A stretch of 64,000 nt of DNA. It comes from Chryseobacterium sp. ZHDP1 (GTDB lineage Bacteria; Bacteroidota; Bacteroidia; Flavobacteriales; Weeksellaceae). A program made the position numbers and the translations under genes. The notes under the pieces are model-generated. The model had not been told where the DNA came from and ran no database searches. It worked only from the letters and a program-made list of their open reading frames with translations. Where the stretch lies: assembly GCF_018603435.1 (NCBI RefSeq), contig NZ_CP075682.1, forward strand, positions 372,001-436,000. Direction: 5' to 3'. Of this stretch, positions 9,324-18,692 are shown one piece after another; within the stretch, counting starts at the first letter, position 1; each line of letters starts with the position of its first letter.

Positions 9324-10814
9324 TTAGTTAGAAGGATACTCAAAAGTTGGTCCTGCATTGTATTGGGAAGTCAATGGCTGGCTCATCAATCCGATTGCCT
9401 GCTCTTTCAATGCATACATATACATGATGGATTTTGCCAGTTCTTCAGAATGTCCTTCTACGGCAGCCTGAATTGCATCCAATAACTTTTTATACGTAAT
9501 ATTAAATTGTTTTCCCTGCTCGAATAACTGAGGATTCGACTGATAATCTGACATTTTAGGATTCGGTTTCATCGGATAAGCTGCACTCCAGTCCACGGGA
9601 AGCGGTTTTCCAACCGGTGGAGTGGTTACAGGCATCATTCCGTTTTCGTCGGTGAACGGTCTGTAATCTCCGCCTAAATAAAAATGTTCATGGAAAATTT
9701 CCTTAAATCTGAAATAATGAGCCAGTTCTGCACCTTCCTCAAACTGTGAAGGATCTACATCAAAAATAGAATCATCCGCACCTTCTCCTTGTCCCTTAAT
9801 TTCCTGAAAAACAAGTATAACACCTTCTAATGCATCAACAGGATGGAGTTTTCCGCCGCTTCCGTAGTATTGTTCCGGACGGATCTGTTTTGCAGGATCT
9901 CCGGTAAAAATTCCGCCTTTGTTAAGTTCTTCAAAAGTCTGCGGTAATCTTCCGTTCGCTTTATAATAAGCAATGATTTGGAAAACAACAATATAAAAGA
10001 ACACTACATCATAATATTCTCCAATGGTATGAACATTTTTCATGATGAAATCTTTCATGTTTTCCAGAGTCCAGAAATTATCCTCCTGAACAGCACTTTT
10101 TGAAAACATTGCTTCCGGTTGTGCATCGTAATCGTACTTCGGTGCTTTTACCAAAGGATTACTTGGGCTTTCGATGGCAATAAAGGTTGCAATACTGTTG
10201 GATGAAAACGTTTCCAGACCTACGTAGAAATCCACATTCATTGGGAGTTTCATCGGGTAGTTAGGATAATTCTGCGGTCTGTTTACCGAAGGCTGAATAC
10301 TCACTGCGTTCATCACGTTGCAAACCATAATCATATGAAGCATTTCTTCAACCGCTACACTTCGGATGATCTGTGAAGGAAGAATATTCGTTCCGTCTTT
10401 AATAGAATATAGTGCTGTTAAATAAGGAGGGATTGTAGAATGTTCAATTAAAATCGCAGTCTGAAGCAAATCCTGTAAAATCGGACGGTAATCCAGATTC
10501 TCCAATCCTTTTTTTACCTGAAAAGCCTTTTCTCCGGAGAAATCTGCGATAGGATTAATTTCGGAAATTTCGCCGCCAAATTGTGATCTCAGATATTCGT
10601 TAAACGCATCAATCTGGTTATTAAGTAAAAGATTGGTTACGTTTTTACTGTGGTATTTTATTCCTTCGATCCAGTTTTCTTTGCTGTTTGTATTGTCGAA
10701 TAATAACGACTGCAAAGAAATGGCTTCGTCTACGATGGTATTTTTATCTAAAGAACTTCTTTGAAAGCTGCTGTTTTCCTGAGGTTCTGTTTTATTGATT
10801 AGTCTTTGTCTCAT
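9324..10814 (-). CDS. Ferritin-like protein of the VioB / iminophenyl-pyruvate dimer synthase type
   Basis: 496 residues. The ferritin-like metal ligands are visible: Glu124 (LIEHSTIPPYL), then Glu156-Glu157-x-x-His160 (AVEEMLHMIMVCN), followed by EEGAELAHYFRFKEIFHEHFY further on. IEHSTIPPYLTALYSI is the signature of the domain found in VioB and RebD, which couple imine forms of amino acids in violacein and rebeccamycin synthesis, and in many uncharacterised proteins. It is transcribed with a GMC oxidoreductase (5 bp upstream) and an ADC-like protein, which suggests an oxidative coupling or tailoring step. Violacein itself is not implied: VioA, C, D and E are absent. Confidence 0.8.
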   Translation of the reverse strand: MRQRLINKTEPQENSSFQRSSLDKNTIVDEAISLQSLLFDNTNSKENWIEGIKYHSKNVTNLLLNNQIDAFNEYLRSQFGGEISEINPIADFSGEKAFQVKKGLENLDYRPILQDLLQTAILIEHSTIPPYLTALYSIKDGTNILPSQIIRSVAVEEMLHMIMVCNVMNAVSIQPSVNRPQNYPNYPMKLPMNVDFYVGLETFSSNSIATFIAIESPSNPLVKAPKYDYDAQPEAMFSKSAVQEDNFWTLENMKDFIMKNVHTIGEYYDVVFFYIVVFQIIAYYKANGRLPQTFEELNKGGIFTGDPAKQIRPEQYYGSGGKLHPVDALEGVILVFQEIKGQGEGADDSIFDVDPSQFEEGAELAHYFRFKEIFHEHFYLGGDYRPFTDENGMMPVTTPPVGKPLPVDWSAAYPMKPNPKMSDYQSNPQLFEQGKQFNITYKKLLDAIQAAVEGHSEELAKSIMYMYALKEQAIGLMSQPLTSQYNAGPTFEYPSN

Positions 10815-10819
10815 GTTTT

Positions 10820-12883
10820 CTATTTTAATATATTTTCCAGATCTTTCAGAATAGATTCTACGGAACGAATGGTGAATGCGGATAAAGTAAGGGTAGGGTT
10901 AGAAGTTCCTAAAGTCGTCATATTTCCGGCTCCTACAATGTATAAATTCGGATGATCCCACGATTTGCAATAGCTGTTCGTTACAGAGTCGTCCGGATTG
11001 TCGCCCATTCTGTGGGTTCCTACAATATGTCCGGCTCCGTTATAAGAATATCTTACATTATTATATACAAAAGTATTATTGTCTGTCGCATTGTATTTAG
11101 TGAAATCTTCAATCCCCAGTCTTGCAAACATTTGGTCTGAAGCTAATTTTGCCTGTTCCATTGCCCTCATTTCGTATTCTGTAAGCCCGTAATTGATAAC
11201 AGGACGCGGAATTCCCAATACATCCAGATATTGGTCGTTAATAGTTACACGGTTATCAGGATTCGGAAGCTGCTCGATCTCAAAATGGAAAAGTACCTGT
11301 CTGGAAAGTCTGTGGGTTAATGCGTCTTTCAGTTCTTCTCCGAAAAGTCCGTCATTTAAAAATTCTGAAAGGTCTGATCCCGGAGAAAAAGCCGGCCAGC
11401 TCCATCCCCAGTTGTCAAGAGGTGAGATCCATGCAGAAAACTCGCTCCTGAAATTTCCGTCACGGAAAGACGAAATGTTGGTGGTGGAACCGGGACCTCT
11501 GTAAGAATAAACAGGATCCGGAAATAATCCCCAAGTAAGCATTACCATGTGATCCATCAGGTTTCTTCCCACCTGATCGCTTCTGTTGGCAACGGTTTTT
11601 TCAACATTTTGTCCGTTTTCGAAAACAGTGTATTTAGAATTTAAAAGAATTTTCGGATTTTCAAAAGCATTGGCAGCAAGAATAACGATTGTTTCGTTCG
11701 TATCAATAACCTCTTCTACAAATTCTGTTTTTTCTCTTGAAATATATCTTCTGATATGAACTTTAGAGATTTTTTCCTGATCTGCTACATCAACACTTAA
11801 TTTGTACACAACACTTTGTGCCTGAACCTGAATATTATGATTTCTCTGAAAATTCTGGTTTTTATTAACTTTATATAAAGCTTTTTTCAGTGTTTTCAGA
11901 GCGTTGTATTTGGCCTGAACCGGACAGATCGGAACGCAGGATGCATTTCCTTCACAACGCTCTCCCATATAAGGATTCCATACGGCTCCTAAAGCTTTGT
12001 ATTCTTCGTTTTCAATATTCTTTAAAGTTAAAGTATATCCGGATTCAGAAGCTTCAGCTTTCACTATTTTGGATGTTCCGTAAGCAATATTCGGGGTAGA
12101 ATTTCTTCCCTGCGGAGACGGAACAAGCATTATCGGATATTCTTCAAAGTTAAGCTGAACCGAAGTTCCTGCCAATCCGTTAATAATCTGATGATCCATA
12201 TAACTCTGCGGAATTTCTTCCATCGGAAAAACATAATTTTTACCGTAATATTCTTCCATGCTTTCCTTAATAGGATATTCCTGCGCAGCAACGTTTCCGG
12301 AAACACCGATCTCAAATTCCGCCATTTCATAATAAGGCTTTAACGTCTCATAATCAATCGGCCAATCCATGGCTCTGCCATATTGTTCCTTCAGTCTGAA
12401 ATCGTTCGGAAGCATTCTTGGGGTAGTTCCGAGCCAGTGAAGTGTGGTTCCGCCTCCTACACGAATGGCATCACTTGCAAAAGGCATCGGACCAAACTGT
12501 ACCAGATAACCTTTTTTATCGGGAAACGGCGGAACAATCGGCTCTATATCCAGAACATTCGGAGAAGGAGCCTGTTTCAGATTCGGATACGGTGAATTCG
12601 GAACTTTGGCTTCTTCTATGTAAAACTTACGGATATAATCGTTGTAAGTAACCATTGAAGTGGCAGAATCGAGTTCTATCCCGGCTTCAAGCCCCGCTTC
12701 ATACATTAAAATTGATAGCTCTTTATACGTTTTTGAGTCGTCCGTTTCAGAACGGTGGATCATTTTTTTTGCATCGGTATCAAAAACATGATCTGTTAAA
12801 AGTTTGGCAATCAAAGAACCGGCGATTCCTGTTCCTACGATGATTACATCCTTTTTTTGCTGAGGTTTTTCTGTCTGATTCAT
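10820..12883 (-). CDS. GMC-family FAD oxidoreductase with Cx5Cx3C Fe-S motif
   Basis: 687 residues from ATG 12883; this start overlaps the previous gene's stop as ATGA, so I prefer it to the TTG 30 bp upstream. The N-terminal FAD-binding motif is VIIVGTGIAGSLIAK. Cys310-x5-Cys316-x3-Cys320-Pro has the spacing of the 3Fe-4S site of the FAD glucose dehydrogenase catalytic subunit of Burkholderia. The C-terminal GMC domain carries HIVGTHRMG and the catalytic-type Asn in TSNPTLTLSAF. It pairs with the preceding gamma-like subunit. Family knowledge: oxidation of an alcohol or sugar, with electrons passed through the cluster. No cytochrome subunit is encoded nearby, and no export signal is visible. 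Substrate unknown. Confidence 0.9.
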   Translation of the reverse strand: MNQTEKPQQKKDVIIVGTGIAGSLIAKLLTDHVFDTDAKKMIHRSETDDSKTYKELSILMYEAGLEAGIELDSATSMVTYNDYIRKFYIEEAKVPNSPYPNLKQAPSPNVLDIEPIVPPFPDKKGYLVQFGPMPFASDAIRVGGGTTLHWLGTTPRMLPNDFRLKEQYGRAMDWPIDYETLKPYYEMAEFEIGVSGNVAAQEYPIKESMEEYYGKNYVFPMEEIPQSYMDHQIINGLAGTSVQLNFEEYPIMLVPSPQGRNSTPNIAYGTSKIVKAEASESGYTLTLKNIENEEYKALGAVWNPYMGERCEGNASCVPICPVQAKYNALKTLKKALYKVNKNQNFQRNHNIQVQAQSVVYKLSVDVADQEKISKVHIRRYISREKTEFVEEVIDTNETIVILAANAFENPKILLNSKYTVFENGQNVEKTVANRSDQVGRNLMDHMVMLTWGLFPDPVYSYRGPGSTTNISSFRDGNFRSEFSAWISPLDNWGWSWPAFSPGSDLSEFLNDGLFGEELKDALTHRLSRQVLFHFEIEQLPNPDNRVTINDQYLDVLGIPRPVINYGLTEYEMRAMEQAKLASDQMFARLGIEDFTKYNATDNNTFVYNNVRYSYNGAGHIVGTHRMGDNPDDSVTNSYCKSWDHPNLYIVGAGNMTTLGTSNPTLTLSAFTIRSVESILKDLENILK

Positions 12884-13323
12884 GAGTTGCTGTTTACAGG
12901 TTTTGTTTCCCAAGATTTAAAGCCCGGCTGTTTTGCACCCGGCGGATGCGCATGCATTACCGTCCATACGAGACCTTCTTTATAAGATCTGTCATTCACG
13001 TATGCGCCTTCCCAGGTTCCCATATACCAAAGCGTTATTACGCTCTGAGCAATTTCCTGAGTCGCAGGATTGGCAATAATTTCTGCGGTGATCGCATTTT
13101 TCAGCTGATCCTGACTTACAGAATTTTCCAGAACATTTTTAGAAATATTCAAAAATTCAATAAAAGTAGCAGTTTCAATCTGGTTGAGAATGTACTTGTA
13201 ATAAATCTCGGCTGAACCTGTAGATTGCAGCTCGTTCACGGAAAATCCGGTGAGGGATTCTGAAATCGCCATGAACACGTCGTAGTAGTAATCGTCGACG
13301 TTGAGGATTTTGTTGATAATCAT
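12880..13323 (-). CDS. Gluconate/sorbitol dehydrogenase-type small subunit
   Basis: 147 residues. The C-terminal half, ITLWYMGTWEG..VNDRSYKEGLVWTVMHAHPPGAKQPGF, resembles the small (gamma) subunits of membrane FAD-containing sorbitol, gluconate and glucose dehydrogenases, where the Y(x)W...HAPPG segment is typical. Those subunits normally carry a Tat signal that exports the whole complex. Here the N-terminus (MIINKILNVDDYYYDVFMAISESLTGF) has none. It is the first gene of the operon and is coupled to the GMC subunit by an ATGA overlap. Inferred: a chaperone or structural partner of the GMC enzyme that stays in the cytosol. Confidence 0.75.
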   Translation of the reverse strand: MIINKILNVDDYYYDVFMAISESLTGFSVNELQSTGSAEIYYKYILNQIETATFIEFLNISKNVLENSVSQDQLKNAITAEIIANPATQEIAQSVITLWYMGTWEGAYVNDRSYKEGLVWTVMHAHPPGAKQPGFKSWETKPVNSNS

Positions 13324-13629
13324 CTCGTTGAATTATGGTTAAAGTTTTAGTTTTTATTCTTAGATAATTTTATTTATCGGGTAAATTGGGTTATCTAATT
13401 TCCGTCTATAAAGTTATATATTTTTCACATTGATTAGAATAAATATTATTTATTTAGAATCTTTCAAAAGTAAATGTTTTGTTTTGATAATTGTTTTAAA
13501 ATAGTCGTTTTTATCCGTCATATTTTATTAATATCATTTTCTCTTAACTATTTATTAAAATTGAGATCCTCCGAATTAAAACAATAGCAATATCTTTGTA
13601 AAATAAATTAGAATTACATAAAATATTTT
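13324..13629. other. Divergent control region between redox operon and HAD gene
   Basis: 306 bp, AT-rich, no ORF. A TATCTTTG promoter element for the right-hand gene lies at 13591-13598. A promoter for the leftward operon must lie here too, but I could not place it. Confidence 0.45.
13591..13598 (+). promoter_or_regulatory. -7 element TATCTTTG
   Basis: Exact TAnnTTTG match, 31 bp before the ATG at 13630. Confidence 0.5.
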
Positions 13630-14430
13630 ATGAAAGATATTAAAATGATTGTAACGGATATGGACGGAACGTTCCTGAATTCTTCCCATGAAGTAAGTCC
13701 GGAATTTCCGAAAATATATGAAGAACTGAAAAAGAGAAATATTTTATTTGTTCCTGCAAGCGGAAGACAGATGTTTGGAATCACCAAATATTTTGGTGAG
13801 ATAGAAAATGAAATGGCTTTCATCGCTGAAAACGGAGGGTATGTCATTTACAAAAATGAAGAGCTTTTTGCAGATCAGCTTGATCCAAAATATATTAAGG
13901 AAATTATCACAGCAATCAGGACGATTCCCGGCGCGACAGCTGTATTGTCCGGCAAGAAAAAAGCATATTTTGAAACCGATAATCAGGATTTTATAGATTA
14001 TGTTTCCCAGTTTTATACAGATAATGAAAGAAAGGAAGATCTTACACAGGAAATAGACGACAGTATTTTTAAGGTTGCGGTGCATCATTCCGGCGGTTCG
14101 GAATTAAACGTTTATCCTGTGCTGAAAGAATTTGAAAATTATAATCTTGAAGTGGTGGTTTCCGGTCAGTATTGGCTAGATATCATGAACAGGAATATTA
14201 ATAAAGGGGTAGCGCTGGAAAAATTACAGAAAACTTTAAATATTACTCCGCAGGAAACCATGGCATTTGGAGATTATATGAATGATATTCAGATGCTTGA
14301 AAATTCAAAGTACTCTTATGCGATGCAGAATGCACATCCTCTGGTAAAAAAAGCGGCAAGCTTTGAAGCTGGTTCTAATGATCATTTTGGAGTTCTGAAA
14401 GTAATTAAAGATTATTTAAACATTAATTAA
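13630..14430 (+). CDS. Cof-type HAD-IIB family phosphatase
   Basis: 266 residues, normal length. HAD motif I is IVTDMDGTFLN (DxDGT), motif II lies in FVPASGRQ (S/T-GR), motif III is the lysine in NKGVALEKL, and motif IV is FGDYMNDIQML (GDxxND). The type IIB cap lies between motifs II and III. Family knowledge: cytosolic Mg-dependent phosphatases acting on sugar phosphates, pyridoxal phosphate or FMN. It sits between the two halves of the redox region with its own promoter and terminator. FMN or sugar-phosphate turnover is possible but not shown. Confidence 0.92.
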   Translation: MKDIKMIVTDMDGTFLNSSHEVSPEFPKIYEELKKRNILFVPASGRQMFGITKYFGEIENEMAFIAENGGYVIYKNEELFADQLDPKYIKEIITAIRTIPGATAVLSGKKKAYFETDNQDFIDYVSQFYTDNERKEDLTQEIDDSIFKVAVHHSGGSELNVYPVLKEFENYNLEVVVSGQYWLDIMNRNINKGVALEKLQKTLNITPQETMAFGDYMNDIQMLENSKYSYAMQNAHPLVKKAASFEAGSNDHFGVLKVIKDYLNIN

Positions 14431-14452
14431 AACTTTCATTTGTAATAATTTA

Positions 14453-14486
14453 AGCCTTCATATTTTATCTCTGAAGGTTTTTTTTG
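14453..14486 (+). terminator. Intrinsic terminator after the HAD gene
   Basis: Stem ccttca/tgaagg followed by a T8 run. Confidence 0.75.
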
Positions 14487-14715
14487 TTTATTAAACGTTT
14501 AATTAATAACATTAAAGTGTTTATGATTGTTGTTAATTTAAAGTTTTCAATTTATTTATAATAATTTCACCAATATATGAGAAAAATATTTTAAATTTAT
14601 CATCGAAATAATTGCTCGTTTTAGGAGTGATATTTTAAACAAAACTGAACAACCATTTATAAAAGGCGGAACCGAAAAGCCAATAACAGAGTAGGGAAAA
14701 CTAAATAATTAAACC

Positions 14716-16758
14716 ATGAATCTATCAATTCATCCATCAGTAGGTGTTGCCCGATTAGGGAATAGCACAACTGCAATTTGTCTGTCTCCGGACACCATCG
14801 GTGGTCTGCCTTTTGATGCCGACAACAACGGAAATTCCTTAGGTCCTATTACATCCTTTAAAGATGCTGCAGGTCTTATTAAAAGACAGGGACAACCGTT
14901 TAAAATCCTTTCAGACACAGGAGAAGAAATCACTTTAGACACTCCGAATGTAGCTTCTATTGAATGGACAGTGCATTTAGCAAACAAAAAAGCAGCGTGG
15001 TATCAGTACAGTGAGTTGCAGGGAAATCTTTTGTACGGTCAGGAAAACAGCTATCAGAATCAGAAAATTCCTTTCAGAAATCCCGATGTGCCACAGAATG
15101 ACAGACAAACTTTAATCGTAGATCCGGGACCAAGAACCATTTCCGGAAAACAGAGTTCGATAGGATTTGATAAAGATAATGTTCCTTCGGGCTATCCTGC
15201 ACAATATCCTCCACAGGAAGTTTCATACGGAGTTCCGGTGGTTACGTTGGGAGATCTTCTTACAGATAATTCAGGAAGGCTGGTTGTTTTGGGAGGTTTT
15301 GGTCATGCGGGCGGAGATCTGCCCCTAACAAGTTATGGAGGTTCCAGTACATGGCATGACGATATTTCGGACGGACCGGTTTACTGTACGGTAAATTTTA
15401 ATGACGGAACGCCTTCGGTTTCACTTACAGCGTGGGTGATTATCGGATCACCGGATTTCGCTCCGGAAATTGTGAATATTTCAAATTTAAGCGACACGAT
15501 GTTTGATGTCGGGGTAAGAAATTTCAATCTGGTTCCTGAGATGTACAGCAACGGAAATTATAATCCAGATTTTCAGGCAAATTTTCAGAGAGATATTTTA
15601 CCGATTATCAACAGAATCAGTAAATACCAATGGGTTGCGAATGTACAGTCGATGATGGCTTTTACCAGCAATATTTTTGATTTTACAGACAATTCTGAAG
15701 CCAACCGCCAGAACAGACAGAATTATTTTTCATACTTCAGACAAAATGATGCTCAGCCGCCGGTTCCGCCTTATTTACCACAGGAACAGCTTCTGAAAGA
15801 AAACGGAACCGATATTTTCCCGATGATGCCTTTAAATTCAGGAAGCAACTCGGTGAGCAATATTAATATCATGAAATTCATGGCACTGGATGAAACACAG
15901 CTTTTCCTGATGCAGCAGTGGGCAGACGGAAATTTTGTAAGCGATCCGAATTACGAAGAATATCCTGTAAATGCTATGGATGCAGCAAGTGTAGGAAATT
16001 GTGTAGGACTTCCGATGTGTCCGGGAATTGAAGTAACCTGGAATCTGCAGAATCCTATTATTTATGCAAATCCATACAGAATTTTACAGTACGGAAACGA
16101 ACAGCAATATGCAGCACAAGGTTTAACGCCGTCTCGTGACGAATGTGAAGGCGGAGGCTGCGAACCGGGAGATCTTACCAAAAGAATGGCTTGTCCTTGG
16201 CAGGCGGATTTCTTCCAGTGTACGATTCAGCTAATCAACTTTACAGATCCGTCTGTGAATAAAGCGGGTTCTCCACCTGCACCGCTTCCTCCAACGTATT
16301 ATTCTTACTGGTGGCCGCCTCAAAGCCCATGGGATGTTTTGGTAGGTGAATTTACCGCTGAAGGTCAGTCGGCTACCAATGTTCCGGCAGGACAGCAGAT
16401 GAACTACGCACGCGGAATTAACAGTTTTACGCAGATGGTTCAGTACTGGTACGCGCTAGGATTTATCAGGGATAAAAATTCTCACAGCGCAGGTTTCCCA
16501 TTCTTTGTGGAAACTGAAAGAAATAACGAAATATTTACATATGAAAATGTTCCTGTAAGTGAGATCAGCGGAAACGAAGAGGATGATGAAACCACAATTC
16601 CGGTTTTCTACATCGAAAAGAAAACGCAGGTGGTTACCGAAAGAAGTGAAAAAGGAAGAATGATGATGGAACATCTGGAAGAGGTAGGATTTAAAGAGAT
16701 TGCTGTTGCAGCAGACCGTATGCCGTTACCTCGTTCCGGAACGCGAAACAGAAGATAA
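14716..16758 (+). CDS. LodA-like quinoprotein amino-acid oxidase (CTQ type)
   Basis: 680 residues. The N-terminus IHPSVGVARLGNS is the LodA/GoxA family opening. Family enzymes carry a cysteine tryptophylquinone made from a Cys and a Trp of the same chain and oxidise an amino acid (L-lysine 6-oxidase, glycine oxidase), releasing aldehyde or keto acid, NH3 and H2O2. The conserved EPGDLTKRMACPWQADFFQC segment holds Cys493 and Cys502, and YYSYWWPPQSPWD holds Trp532, Trp533 and Trp539; these are candidates for the cofactor pair, but assigning them needs an alignment. No signal peptide. The LodB-type maturation flavoprotein follows after one base, which supports the call strongly. Substrate unknown. 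Confidence 0.88.
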   Translation: MNLSIHPSVGVARLGNSTTAICLSPDTIGGLPFDADNNGNSLGPITSFKDAAGLIKRQGQPFKILSDTGEEITLDTPNVASIEWTVHLANKKAAWYQYSELQGNLLYGQENSYQNQKIPFRNPDVPQNDRQTLIVDPGPRTISGKQSSIGFDKDNVPSGYPAQYPPQEVSYGVPVVTLGDLLTDNSGRLVVLGGFGHAGGDLPLTSYGGSSTWHDDISDGPVYCTVNFNDGTPSVSLTAWVIIGSPDFAPEIVNISNLSDTMFDVGVRNFNLVPEMYSNGNYNPDFQANFQRDILPIINRISKYQWVANVQSMMAFTSNIFDFTDNSEANRQNRQNYFSYFRQNDAQPPVPPYLPQEQLLKENGTDIFPMMPLNSGSNSVSNINIMKFMALDETQLFLMQQWADGNFVSDPNYEEYPVNAMDAASVGNCVGLPMCPGIEVTWNLQNPIIYANPYRILQYGNEQQYAAQGLTPSRDECEGGGCEPGDLTKRMACPWQADFFQCTIQLINFTDPSVNKAGSPPAPLPPTYYSYWWPPQSPWDVLVGEFTAEGQSATNVPAGQQMNYARGINSFTQMVQYWYALGFIRDKNSHSAGFPFFVETERNNEIFTYENVPVSEISGNEEDDETTIPVFYIEKKTQVVTERSEKGRMMMEHLEEVGFKEIAVAADRMPLPRSGTRNRR

Positions 16759-16759
16759 A

Positions 16760-17863
16760 ATGCAAAACTTGTTAGAAACTAGTGTATTAATTGTCGGTGG
16801 AGGTCCAGCAGGGACTTCTGCCGCTTTAAGTCTGCTTAAATATTCTGACCTGAAAGTAGTTATCGTAGAAGAAACCGGTCTGGAATCTGTAAAAATCGGT
16901 GAACAGGTGAACTCAAGTATTTTTGATCTTCTCAGTTATATGGGAATTGAAAAAACAGCTCTGGATCAGAATAATTTTATCAGGGGACACAGCAGTACCG
17001 CAGCTTGGGGAAGCGAAAGACTGATGGTTCGCGATTCTATTTTCAATACAGAAACCGAGAGCTTTCAGCTTAATCGGGAAGAATTCGATTATCTGCTTCT
17101 GGAAAATGTATCAGAAAAAGGAGGGATTATTTTTCCGAGAACGAAATGCCTGTCTTTTGATCAGGATGAAAACAATCACTGGACGGTAAATGTAAAACAT
17201 GAAACCAAAGGAAACTTCACGATAAAAGCAGATTATCTGATTGATGCAACCGGAAGAATGGGAAGTGTATGCCGGAAAATCGGAGTTCAGTCAAAACGGT
17301 ATGACGAACTTGCCGCGATCGGAAGATTTTTTTATTTTGATGAATCTCAGACCATTAAGCAGAACATCATGATAGAATCTATTGAAGATGGCTGGTGGTA
17401 TTGTGCTTCTCTGCCGAATCATAAGATGACTTTAACTTTCTTTTCGGACGCACAGATTATTAAAGAAAAAAAGCTTGAAAATACCGAAAACTGGATTAGG
17501 TTATTATCAAAAACAAAACACATTCAGCATAAAATATCAAAAGCGGCTTCCGAAGGAAAACCCTGGGTGAAAAATGCATTTTCTCAGATTGCAGACATCC
17601 GTTCAAGCAAAAATTTTCTGGCGGTGGGAGATGCAGTCGCTTCATTTGATCCTATTTCATCCATGGGGATCGGTTTTGCCATAAGTTCCGCCTGTCATGC
17701 TGCAAAAGCGATTATTGATGCAGACTCAGGACACGAAAATACTTTTATTAACTATCAGGAGAACATTAATACAATATATCATAATTATCTCACGACGAAA
17801 ACATTTTTTTATCAGAAAGAACAACGCTGGAGCGATTCAGTGTTTTGGAAAAAAAGGATGTAA
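16760..17863 (+). CDS. LodB-like FAD-dependent maturation protein
   Basis: 367 residues from ATG 16760, one base after the lodA-like stop; an in-frame start further upstream would overlap that gene by 20 codons and is less likely. The N-terminal Rossmann motif VLIVGGGPAGTSAALSLL binds FAD. GDAVASFDPISSMGIGFAISSA is the second FAD contact typical of the tryptophan-halogenase / geranylgeranyl-reductase-like group to which LodB belongs. Family knowledge: LodB is required in the cytosol to form the quinone cofactor of LodA. The gene pair is the diagnostic arrangement. Confidence 0.88.
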   Translation: MQNLLETSVLIVGGGPAGTSAALSLLKYSDLKVVIVEETGLESVKIGEQVNSSIFDLLSYMGIEKTALDQNNFIRGHSSTAAWGSERLMVRDSIFNTETESFQLNREEFDYLLLENVSEKGGIIFPRTKCLSFDQDENNHWTVNVKHETKGNFTIKADYLIDATGRMGSVCRKIGVQSKRYDELAAIGRFFYFDESQTIKQNIMIESIEDGWWYCASLPNHKMTLTFFSDAQIIKEKKLENTENWIRLLSKTKHIQHKISKAASEGKPWVKNAFSQIADIRSSKNFLAVGDAVASFDPISSMGIGFAISSACHAAKAIIDADSGHENTFINYQENINTIYHNYLTTKTFFYQKEQRWSDSVFWKKRM

Positions 17864-17894
17864 GAGGTTGGGATATGAAATTAAATTAGTAATG

Positions 17895-17926
17895 GCGGCC
17901 TCATAACGATCTGTGAGGCTGTTTTT
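17895..17926 (+). terminator. Terminator after the LodB-like gene
   Basis: Stem gcctca/tgaggc with a GTTTTTG tail. Confidence 0.6.
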
Positions 17927-17969
17927 GCTTTAACATTTTTTAAATTAATAATTATTGAAATTCATCAAC

Positions 17970-18680
17970 ATGAAAAAACTACTCAATTACATTTCGTTTC
18001 TGTCGGTTGTACTGTTTTCTGTAGCGTGCAGTTCTTCCACCATAGAAGATGAAAATGCGCCCAGTGAAGTAACCACGGTATTTTATAAAAATGCCGATGA
18101 GCTCGCTTCAACTTATGATCCTTCGAATACAGTAAATCAAACCTTAAGAAATCAGATTTACGATTTATACAAGCAGGGAAAATGGGGCGAACTGGAATCT
18201 GTTTTTAAAGCGAATAACTTTAACGGAGGATGGCCGCCTGCAAACGGAGGTTATAATATTGTGGATAATACAGATTTTACCGCCGGACAAAAATATGACC
18301 GCTACAGCGGGGCAATCGGAACATACAGCGGAACCGGAGCGCCGACTTTGGGTGGAAATTTTACAAGCCCGATCATCAATGGCTACGTTTATACTTTTGC
18401 TCAACGCGCCCTTAACAAACCGGAAAATGCCTATGATTTTTATTATGAAATAGAAGTTTTGAATAATTTGCTACCTTTCAAGGGACAAACGGCAGACATT
18501 ATTCCGTGGTTCGGGCAGGTTGGAAAAGGGAAACAGACGATGTGGAAAATTCCTCTGGACCCTTCTACCGGATATACAAAAACATGGAATAAACTTGCGC
18601 AGGAAGGTTATATTAAAGTAACGATAAAAAGAAGTCCGAGCGGAAATTATCCTTCGGCGGTTGGAATGGTGATTCAATAA
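17970..18680 (+). CDS. Lipoprotein of unknown function
   Basis: 236 residues from ATG 17970; a TTG five codons upstream is less likely. The signal is a lipoprotein type (MKKLLNYISFLSVVLFSVACSSS) with the modified cysteine at about residue 20. The mature part is rich in Gly, Asn and aromatic residues (FNGGWPPANGGYNIVDN, GAIGTYSGTGAPTLGGNF). It ends with a strand-rich region (GKGKQTMWKIPLDPSTGYTKTWNKLAQEGYIKVTIKRSPSG). No family was recognised. A terminator separates it from the LodB-like gene, so it is at most loosely linked, and it lies 12 bp before the next gene. Confidence 0.75.
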   Translation: MKKLLNYISFLSVVLFSVACSSSTIEDENAPSEVTTVFYKNADELASTYDPSNTVNQTLRNQIYDLYKQGKWGELESVFKANNFNGGWPPANGGYNIVDNTDFTAGQKYDRYSGAIGTYSGTGAPTLGGNFTSPIINGYVYTFAQRALNKPENAYDFYYEIEVLNNLLPFKGQTADIIPWFGQVGKGKQTMWKIPLDPSTGYTKTWNKLAQEGYIKVTIKRSPSGNYPSAVGMVIQ

Positions 18681-18692
18681 ATTTAATTGAAA

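Noticed and set aside
9324..10814. Violacein or rebeccamycin pathway
   Set aside because: Only the VioB/RebD-type domain is present; partner enzymes (VioA/RebO, VioC-E, RebC/P) are absent.
14640..14715. Riboswitch before the LodA-like gene
   Set aside because: I could not match any known riboswitch consensus, and the segment forms no clear pairing.
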